NCBI RefSeq assembly: GCF_012516395.1
Contig: NZ_CP051206.1
Coordinates: 2,586,501-2,650,500 of the forward strand
DNA: 64,000 nt
From: Dolichospermum flos-aquae CCAP 1403/13F
Lineage (GTDB): Bacteria > Cyanobacteriota > Cyanobacteriia > Cyanobacteriales > Nostocaceae
Reading direction: 5' to 3'
Shown: one piece after another, positions 56,171 to 64,000 of the stretch
How the letters are laid out: the number at the start of each line of letters is the position of its first letter
How positions within the stretch are numbered: position 1 is the first letter of the stretch
Notes under the pieces: model-generated
What the model was told of the DNA's origin: nothing
The model's input: only the letters and a program-made list of their open reading frames with translations
Databases searched by the model: none
Translations under genes and position numbers: made by a program

Positions 56171-59100
56171 TTTTATCCTTGAATTATCGCTTTTTCTTCT
56201 TCAGTTAAACCATATAACCGATAAACAATTTCATCAATTAACCAATCACATTGTTTAAGTTGTTTTTTGATTGGTAGTAGTGTATTTAAACTTGATTGAT
56301 ATTCTCTTTCTAATATTTCCTGTTCTGTTCTCGCGGTGGGATCTATTTTTAGTTTTTTCTGATTTTTCTTGAGGATACCAATTAATTCATCAAAGGTTAA
56401 ATGGTTATCTCCTTGATTTTGTTTATAATAATCACCTAAATAATTTTGAATTTTCGATTTATTGGTAAGATTATCAATTTCAGTACCGATTAATCTTTCT
56501 AACCATGTCAAAAATCCTTTAGTTTCTGTTTGTTTTTGTTTATTTAATTCTATCATTTGTTCGGCTAAATATGCGAGTAAGTCATGAATTACATCCGCTT
56601 CTGATGGTTGTTGGTTGAGGTGGTGATCAATTTGGGTAAATAGGATATCTGGGTTATGATTGATTTGATATTGTTGGTAAAAACTAATAATATTTTCTAG
56701 ATATGCTTGGCGTTTTTCTAGGGGAGTTGTAAAGGAGATTTTGGGAATGGGAAGCGCAGCAAAATCATCTAACAAGATCTGAGGGAATGTATCATCTTCC
56801 CTAATAGCAAATTTTTTGCGAAAAACAAAACCTATAAGATTACTATTTAATATAGTTAGTAATGTCTTAAGGTGATAATTTGACACTGGTGGATAAATAG
56901 TCTTGATAATATATAATAAAGTATTACTATAAGCTTCTTTTTCATAAAAGCTTCCAAATAATCTAGTACCAACAACTTTTCTAAAAAGCAAGCGTTCTTT
57001 ATTGAATAAATCCTCATTTCTTGGTTCGGCCAGCCATTTACCCCATTTAATCCAATTATCATTATTCCAAATAATAGAATATCTATTTATAGACTGACCT
57101 TCAAAGAAAGGACTAAATGAATTATCTATCTTTGTTAATGATGTAAATGGTTTAGAATCCATTATATTAGAAGTCTGAGGAGGAGTCCCTTTTCCCTTCT
57201 GATAAGCTTTAAGTCCATAGCTAATAGTTACAATTTTATTTAAGTCATCACTCTTATCAGCAACTTTTTCAAGTATTGAAGCCTCTTTTGGATAAAGATA
57301 TGGATTAATAATATGTTGATGAAACTTTAGCCAGTAATCTTGGGTTCTATAATAATTTATTTGGTCTGTGTCATCAAGATTCACTAAAGATTTATTTTTA
57401 TGGCATGGTATAATCAAAACATCACTATACTCTAATTGATCAGATAATTTCTTCTGAATTACATAAATACTTGTATCAACTGTAGCGTCAGAAAAAACTG
57501 TCTTAGGAAGTGCTACTATTGCTTTCAAATAACCTGTTTTCAAAAAAGTAACTCTTAAGTTTTCCGTAAAATCAAGATACATCCAGTTATCTGGTACAAT
57601 AAGTGAAACTAAACCAAGATGACGTATTAATAGCAAAAAAGTTTTTTCCATAAAAGCAACATAACTTTCTGCTCTATACTGAACATATTGATAATTATTC
57701 TTTAGATAATTAGCATCTATTTCGTTTAAAAAAGAACCATAAGGAGGATTTCCAATCACAGCATCAAAACCAGGATTTTCTTTCCAACTTGCATTTTCTA
57801 AATCAATAAAAACCTCTGGAAATTCCAAATCCCAATGAAAAAACTGCTTTTGGTCAAATAACTTTCTCGCGTCTTCATATACTGCAATATCAGCAGCATT
57901 CATATTTTCAGAATTAGCATTAATCGCATTTGTACCATAAACCCGTAAGAAATGATCAGCACGTTTCAAACCAAAATATTTAGAAACATAAATATCTAAT
58001 AACCGTTTATAAGGTTTCGCAGCTTGATCAAATTCCTTAAATAATCTTTCGCTAGTTTCCACTTCCGCAAAAGTTGCATCACTTAACGTACTCACACCGC
58101 GCATAATTTCCGCAGCACGTAACAACCCGACAAAGGGACCAGTTAATAAATTTAATTGTCCACTTTCCTCTTTTACCATATTCGCTTCTGCTTCTCGCGC
58201 AGTCGTACCAATAAGGGAATTTCCGCAGCGCAAATGATGATCTAAAAAACTCAAAGGAGCGCCAATTGTGAAAGAATGTAACCATAAACTCACCTTAGCT
58301 AATTCTACCGCCATTGGGTTCAAATCCACACCATAAATACAGCGTTTCATTACCACCCGTTGCAAAAGTTGAGTATCTTCTAACTTATTGACATCAATAG
58401 TAATTCCCTGCTGTTGTAAATTTGCTAAAATCCCCTCGCGGGTTTGTTTCAACATCTCCAAAACCGGATTATGTTCAGGATATTCATTTAAAATAATGAT
58501 TAATTCATCTGTGAAATAATCAACAGCTTCTACCAAAAAATGTCCGCTTCCCATAGCAGGATCACATATCTTAATATCCAGTAAGGTATTTGTACTTTTT
58601 CTTTCTAAACGTTGTAAATCTTTTTGTAAACCATTACGGCTTTGTACTCCTAATCTACCATCTGCCATTTTTTCATGTAATTGGCTAATTTGCGTCATCA
58701 AATCCGCAAATTTTTGTTTTCTCTCCTCTAAAATCGGTTTGAGAGTATGACTAACAATGTATTTAACAATGTAATCAGGTGTGTAATAAGAACCCGTCGC
58801 TTTGCGTTCACCCTTATCATTTTCTAAATGGACTTTACCCGTATTTCCATCTGCAATCACTACGCGATATTCTAATAAACCTTCATAAATTGAACCCAAT
58901 TGTCGCACACCTAAAAAGCTGTAGTCAATGGGTAATTTTTCAAACCGTGCTAATTTATCTAAAGCGGGAAATAAGACAGCATCAGATAATTGATTTTGAT
59001 ACAAAAACCAATTATCTGGATAGTCTTTGATGTCTTCAGCTTCATGAAAATCAAAATGAAATAAACCACCATTATAACGAGGTACTTCTAAAGCTGGATC

Positions 59101-59888
59101 ACCTCTATCTACTATTTCAAATAAACCTAATAAACTCTTATAAATCTTTGTCGAAGTTTGACTTAATGTTCTTTGTTTATCAACACTTTCTGCTATTTCT
59201 TGGGTAATTTTAATCAAACTATAATCACGGTAAGCGGTAGTAATTGGTAATAGATTTCTGGCTTCAGCATATAATAGAAATAACAACTTATATAAAAATG
59301 ATAAAGTGGCTGCATAAATCTGTTTTGGTTCTCCAGTTTTTCCCCGTCTGATAGCGTCTGCAACGAAACCCCCTGCTAAGTCAGGAAATATTTGCTCAAA
59401 TACCAATGTTTTTAATTCATTTCCTACTTGAGTCGCATAAGTTGTACTTCCTTCTCTGACTCTTTCCAAAAAGTTTTTATTGTAACTATCTTTTTCAAAA
59501 GCAGCACTTCTAAAAAATAACCAGAAATATTTGAACTTTTCCAAATCTTCAGTTTCTAATAATTCTACCAAATCAAGAGGATAAAATTCTGTTGCGGTAG
59601 AAGATGCTTGACGATAATATAAACGCCATTCTCTCCCATTGGTTAAAATTCCCCAATCAACTCCCGTACCAGTCAAATAACTAGAAATTTGAAAAGATGG
59701 ATTTTCATTCTTGAAAATATCTCTTTTATCATTAGCAGAAACTTTACTTAATGGTCTTTCCCAATATTTAGCTTCTGCTATTACCAATACTCTACCATAA
59801 AAAGCAGTTTCATTATTTTGAAAAGAGTAAGCTATATCCCTTTCATTTTCATTTGCAAACAACGCATAATCAGGACGTTCGGCTCTAC

Positions 59889-61495
59889 CAGGGGAAACGC
59901 ATCTAAATTATCTTGACAGAATACTATATTAGTGCATCAATATGGGAAAATATCTAACTTCATTCAAAATCTGATAAATTCCTTTATTAAAATTATAAAA
60001 ATTTCATAAATTTAGAGTAATTATTTATTTTTAATGATGGATTTATTTTGTTCAGTTCTATATATTAATATCTATATTTTTTGGCATCAAAAATATAGAT
60101 TCTATTGTAGAATCAACAGAAAAATAAATTGGTTATATTTATATTTGTCTATATTTTCTGATTTTTATCAGATACATTCTAAAATCTTCTCTAAATATTC
60201 ATCATCCCATCCTGCACAAAACTGCTTACTTTTAGTTCCTAGTTTTTGGCTTTTTTCTTTTCCTAAAAGATTAACTGCTATATGACGAATAACTGCAAAG
60301 TTTTGTGGTGCATTATCCTTTCTTATCCGACAATCATCTTCTCTAAAAGCTACATCTAAAACCCAGTGTAATGAATTCTCTATACCCCAATGAGTGCGGA
60401 CTGATTCTCCTAGTAATTTCGCATTATTTGTCAAACTACTTATATAATAGCCTGTCTCAACCTTCGTTTTTCCATTAACTTTTCGTATATATTCTACCAT
60501 TCCTACACTTTGAAGATTTACCCATTTCTTATCAGTATCTATTCTTTCTTCTATGTCTGATAACATGAGATAATGACGAATCTCTTCTCTTCCATGTTTG
60601 TCTTCTTTTGTATGAAATTCACTATATTTGAATCCCTCAAACCCTTTAGATATAGCTTCTTTGAAGATTTCTTCTACATTCTTATATAAATTACCTTGAT
60701 TCTTTTTGAGTGCGATAATATATTCGCCTGATTTTTCTGCAATTGATTTTACTATCTCTTTTTGACACCCCATCGCATCAATCGTTACTAAACATCCGGC
60801 TATATCTAATACTTTAATTAATTCCGGTATGGCTGTTATTTCATTTGACTTTTCTTCTACTTTACATTGTCCTAATACTAATTTATTACTAGTTGCCCAT
60901 GCACTTACCATGTGAATCGCACCTTTATCCTTTCCTTTATCATATGAATGCCTTAATGTTTTCCCATCTATTGCTATGACTTCTCCTTCTGTAATTTTAT
61001 TGATAGATTTTATCCAACTCAAAAAACAATTCTGAAATTGTTGCGGATCTATTCTCGCAAATACTCTGGCGAATGTATCATGAGATGGAATCCCGTTTGG
61101 AAGTTCTAAAAATTGTTTTAGCCATTTTTCTTTCTTTTTTCCATAAGCCTCCATCAATACCCAACTATCTACTCCACAGATCACTGCACAAATCGCAATG
61201 GTTACTATATCTATTAATTTATGCCTTTTTGTTCTCTCAACTCTTTTATCTTCTAAATCTTTAAAGTGATCTACTATTGTGATTTTTGGTGGTAGCTTCA
61301 TTTTGTGAATTTTGTCTCTTTAGTTTTATTGAGAATACCACTTCAACTCATTTTATTGATTCTTATAGAAACGAATTTACCATCAAATTTTCTTCATACT
61401 CATTTATTGGCTTGATATTAACATGGTAATACTGCCCTTTTTATCTATTCATAGAAGTTACATTTTGTCAAAAAAAATTAGATGCGTTTCCCCTG
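59889..61495 (-). mobile_element. ISAs1-family insertion sequence, copy 2 (1607 bp)
   Basis: Ends CAGGGGAAACGCATCTAA as in copy 1, with a perfect 10-bp target duplication TCGGCTCTAC at 59879-59888 and 61496-61505. Same length as copy 1 and the two look identical in all parts compared. It is in the opposite orientation, 50.6 kb away. Confidence 0.96.
60168..61301 (-). CDS. ISAs1-family transposase, copy 2
   Basis: The 377-residue product is identical to that of copy 1 (7879-9012), with the same catalytic Asp, Asp and Glu motifs. Read in the same direction as the host gene it interrupts. Confidence 0.95.
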   Translation of the reverse strand: MKLPPKITIVDHFKDLEDKRVERTKRHKLIDIVTIAICAVICGVDSWVLMEAYGKKKEKWLKQFLELPNGIPSHDTFARVFARIDPQQFQNCFLSWIKSINKITEGEVIAIDGKTLRHSYDKGKDKGAIHMVSAWATSNKLVLGQCKVEEKSNEITAIPELIKVLDIAGCLVTIDAMGCQKEIVKSIAEKSGEYIIALKKNQGNLYKNVEEIFKEAISKGFEGFKYSEFHTKEDKHGREEIRHYLMLSDIEERIDTDKKWVNLQSVGMVEYIRKVNGKTKVETGYYISSLTNNAKLLGESVRTHWGIENSLHWVLDVAFREDDCRIRKDNAPQNFAVIRHIAVNLLGKEKSQKLGTKSKQFCAGWDDEYLEKILECI

Positions 61496-61791
61496 TCGGC
61501 TCTACCTTTACCACGAGTTACAACTTGAGGAATATTAGAAAAGCCTAAAATATCTAATACTGGTTTAATAAACACATCTTCAGTTTGCGCTTCATTGAGA
61601 GTAGGTAAAATCGCCTTTTTTGATAAATAAAGATTTTTTAATTGCTCAAAATCTAGTTTAATATCTAAATGCCATTCTGGACATTCTTGCAGACGATATT
61701 TTAAATAATGTTGAGAAAATAATGGTTTATTTGGATTTTTTGTATCTGTCATAATTCTCCCTATAAATAGTAAAGTGTGTTAGGCTTTAGC

Positions 61792-61904
61792 CGTAACGCA
61801 CCATATTATATTATATATGTTTAAGTAATTTATTCACATTTTTTCTGACACACTATAAATATACACTTAGTTAAAAACGGTGCGTTACGCTGCGCTAACG
61901 CACC
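61792..61904. repeat. MITE-like element with CGTAACGCACC arms
   Basis: CGTAACGCACC at 61792-61802 is matched by GGTGCGTTACG at 61879-61889, which itself begins a hairpin GGTGCGTTACGC...GCTAACGCACC. It lies in the 160-bp gap upstream of the split restriction gene, downstream of the Uma2 gene. Confidence 0.7.
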
Positions 61905-61912
61905 CTACATGA

Positions 61913-62629
61913 TTACAAAGTTTCTAAATCAATTCCTTTTGCTTGTAATTTGGCTAATAATTCCTGATACTGCTGTATAGCTATTTCTTTTCCATGACGT
62001 TCTTGTTCAGCACGTTGATATTCCTGTTCAGCACGTTGATATTCTTGTTCAGCAACTTGATTAAGTTCCAAAGATGTGAGAAACTTTCTTCCGTCAGGAT
62101 AATAAATTTCTAAATTATCAGGTGTAATTTGAAAACGTATTCCCAATCTTGGACTTACCCAACCATTAATATCTTCGACAACTGTAAAAGCATCTTCCGC
62201 AAGTATAAATCCAGATAATTCTATAGTATCAGGATCATAAATATAATATTCTTCCACACCATAACGTTGATAAAAAAGCGATTTATTAATCATTTTGGGA
62301 GTACGATTTCCCGGTGATAAAATTTCAAAAACCACTTGAGGAGGAATATTATTTTCTTTCCATTGTTGATAAGAACCTCTATCTACTTTTGGTCTACCAA
62401 ACACCACCATAACATCAGGTGCTTGACAAGTTTTGACACTTCCCTCGATAGGATACCAAAGTAAATCTCCAGCAATAAATACATCATCTCGTGATGCAAA
62501 TAATATTTCTAAATTTTCTTTAATTTTAACAATCCATTGATATTGTTTCGTATTATCTGCCATTGGTTGACCGTCGCTGTCAGGATAGATGATTTCTGGT
62601 GCGCTTGCTGGTGCTAATTGCTGTACCAT
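61913..62629 (-). CDS. Uma2-family endonuclease-like protein
   Basis: A 238-residue Uma2/DUF820 protein with IIYPDSDGQPMADNTKQYQW near the start, PDVMVVFGRPK, and PPQVVFEILSPGNR (the E-x-L strand), the usual PD-(D/E)XK pattern. The tail has a repeated EQEYQRA coiled coil. The start is placed at ATG 62629 (MVQQLAPAS); the frame is open to 62668. Cellular target unknown. Confidence 0.82.
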   Translation of the reverse strand: MVQQLAPASAPEIIYPDSDGQPMADNTKQYQWIVKIKENLEILFASRDDVFIAGDLLWYPIEGSVKTCQAPDVMVVFGRPKVDRGSYQQWKENNIPPQVVFEILSPGNRTPKMINKSLFYQRYGVEEYYIYDPDTIELSGFILAEDAFTVVEDINGWVSPRLGIRFQITPDNLEIYYPDGRKFLTSLELNQVAEQEYQRAEQEYQRAEQERHGKEIAIQQYQELLAKLQAKGIDLETL

Positions 62630-62817
62630 AGTGGATATCTCCAATAGGGATAGATTCCTATACTGCATTAATTATAATTGGTATCTGGTAAAAAAGAATG
62701 TCTTGACATTTCAGGGAACGTCTCCACAAAAAAACGGTTATGTAATTTTCTTAAAATATCTAATAATTTTCACTTAATATATAAAATTAGAGTAAAAGAT
62801 AAATCCAAACAGACTCC

Positions 62818-64000
62818 ATGCGTATTTCTCTAGACTGGTTAAAAGAACTCGTAGAAATCAAACTCACCCCCGAAGAACTGGCGGAAACCTTGACAATGGC
62901 AGGGTTTGAAGTAGAAGATATAGAAGATCGTCGCACTTGGGCTAATGGCGTAGTTGTGGGGAAAGTGCTAGAACGTCAACCCCACCCCAACGCCGATAAA
63001 TTGAGCGTTTGTACCGTAGATATTGGGGCTGCTGAGACTGTAAATATCGTTTGCGGTGCTGGGAACGTCCGCGCAGATATCTATGTCCCCGTCGCCACCA
63101 CAGGAACTTATTTACCCAACATTGATTTAAAAATCAAACCCGCAAAACTGCGCGGTGTTCCCTCCAATGGGATGATATGCTCTTTAAAAGAACTCGGTTT
63201 ACCCACTGATATTGACGGTATTCATATCTTCCCCGCAGAAAATATGGTTGTGGGTAGTGACGTGCGTCCCCTGTTGGGTTTGGAAGATGTGATTTTAGAT
63301 GTCACTGCTACCGCTAACCGGGCTGACGCTTTATCTATGGTGGGTATTGCGAGAGAAGTAGCAGCTTTAACTGGGGGAAAATTATCAATTCCCCCAATTG
63401 CAGAAGTTGAAAATACCAAAACTGCAAAAAACCTAACTTTAAAAATTTCCGAAACCCAAGCTTGTCCTGCTTATATTGGGACTGTTGTTGAAAACATCAA
63501 AATCGCCCCTTCTCCTGAATGGTTACAACAACGTTTACGCGCTGCGGGAGTCAGACCAATTAATAATGTAGTTGATATCACAAACTACGTTTTATTAGAA
63601 AGAGGACAACCGCTTCACGCTTTCGACAAAGAGCGTTTACAATCTGTAGGTGAGGGGGAAAATTTAATTATTGGTGTCCGGTTTGCGGAAGTTGGAGAAA
63701 CTTTAACAACCTTAGATGGAAATATTCGTAATTTATCAACCCAAAATTTATTAATTACTGCTAATAATCAAGCGGTGGCTTTAGCAGGTGTTATGGGTGG
63801 TGCAGAAACAGAAGTTCATGAAGGTACACAAAGTTTAGTTTTAGAAGCGGCGTTATTTGATTCTGTGGCTATTCGGCGTTCTTCTCGCAGTGCGGGGTTA
63901 AGAAGTGAGGCTTCTGGTAGATACGAAAGGGGCGTAAATCGAGCAGAATTAGAAATAGCTTGCAACCGGGCTTTATCCTTGATTAGTGAATTAGCTGCGG
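62818..64000 (+). CDS. pheT: Phenylalanyl-tRNA synthetase beta subunit (5' part)
   Basis: The frame starts at ATG 62818 and runs off the window after 394 codons. [14 protein letters not shown], the tRNA-binding domain ([15 protein letters not shown] near 52-66), and the B3/B4 region ([20 protein letters not shown]) are those of bacterial PheT. The missing C-terminal half would follow the window. It charges tRNA-Phe together with PheS. Confidence 0.95.
   Translation, partial: MRISLDWLKELVEIKLTPEELAETLTMAGFEVEDIEDRRTWANGVVVGKVLERQPHPNADKLSVCTVDIGAAETVNIVCGAGNVRADIYVPVATTGTYLPNIDLKIKPAKLRGVPSNGMICSLKELGLPTDIDGIHIFPAENMVVGSDVRPLLGLEDVILDVTATANRADALSMVGIAREVAALTGGKLSIPPIAEVENTKTAKNLTLKISETQACPAYIGTVVENIKIAPSPEWLQQRLRAAGVRPINNVVDITNYVLLERGQPLHAFDKERLQSVGEGENLIIGVRFAEVGETLTTLDGNIRNLSTQNLLITANNQAVALAGVMGGAETEVHEGTQSLVLEAALFDSVAIRRSSRSAGLRSEASGRYERGVNRAELEIACNRALSLISELAA

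Larger units (their letters stand above)
56173..61752 (-). pseudogene. Type IIG restriction-modification enzyme split by ISAs1
   Basis: The gene lies in two pieces, 61752-61506 and 59888-56173 (minus strand). Removing the IS and one target copy joins them in frame as ...TRGKGRA-ERPDYALFAN..., giving 1320 residues, a normal size for Eco57I-like type IIG enzymes. The rebuilt protein has an N-terminal PD-(D/E)XK nuclease (RPDYAL, VIAEAKYW), a methylase with motif I DPAMGSGHFLVEA and motif IV IGNPPYG, and a C-terminal target-recognition part. The insertion falls just before the nuclease Asp. An internal TTG (59862) could still start a methylase-only protein without the Asp. Confidence 0.92.

Overview
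The window comes from a filamentous, probably heterocyst-forming, low-GC cyanobacterium of the Anabaena/Dolichospermum/Nostoc type (order Nostocales). The grounds are oxygenic photosynthesis genes (psbK, psbM, the chlorophyll-synthesis gene chlI), many GCGATCGC (HIP1) octamers, a GGGAACA heptanucleotide tandem repeat of the STRR kind, and several dispersed palindromic repeats typical of this group. Genus and species are inferred, not shown.

Layout. 1-7600 is mostly ordinary chromosome: hemW, a PIN/TRAM membrane protein, a small DUF433/DUF5615 toxin-antitoxin pair, a VanY-like peptidase, an AEC carrier, a phosphoribosyltransferase and a GPH sugar symporter. 7685-10400 is a mobile-element scar: an ISAs1-family insertion sequence, then decayed tnpB and tnpA of an IS200/IS605 element, then a TAXI-type gene cut short by a MITE-like palindrome. 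10447-26400 is largely core: uvrC, a TPR glycosyltransferase, aspC, an Rpn-like nuclease, a VOC protein, the GTPase rbgA, the succinic semialdehyde dehydrogenase/2-oxoglutarate decarboxylase pair that closes the cyanobacterial TCA cycle, a kinase-sulfatase-modifying-factor fusion, an SDR and three small conserved genes.

26400-36300 is accessory: a candidate 24-residue membrane peptide with its own terminator, a truncated PemK toxin, two complete toxin-antitoxin pairs, an orphan chimeric antitoxin, a large coiled-coil/SUMF1 protein, a histidine/serine-rich protein, and two nearly identical PD-(D/E)XK genes beside cobS with a stray copy of the cobS tail. 36300-42000 is core again: tgt-psbK, a 2Fe-2S ferredoxin, psbM, a universal stress protein, a GNAT acetyltransferase and an RNase HI with an extra C-terminal domain.

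42000-62700 is a second plastic zone. An ABC exporter is split by an IS4-like element with a 10-bp target duplication. A putative conflict module follows, made of an AAA ATPase and a 1659-residue STAND NTPase with fourteen near-identical WD40 repeats. After chlI and a small membrane protein come two Uma2 genes flanking a type IIG restriction-modification gene, which is split by a second copy of the ISAs1 element, also with a perfect 10-bp target duplication. The window ends inside pheT.

The main themes are (1) recent loss of function by insertion sequences whose original reading frames can be rebuilt exactly, (2) invasion of coding sequence by small dispersed repeats that stay in frame, and (3) a possible defence locus whose NTPase pair is intact while the neighbouring restriction enzyme has been broken. 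No tRNA, rRNA or CRISPR array was seen.
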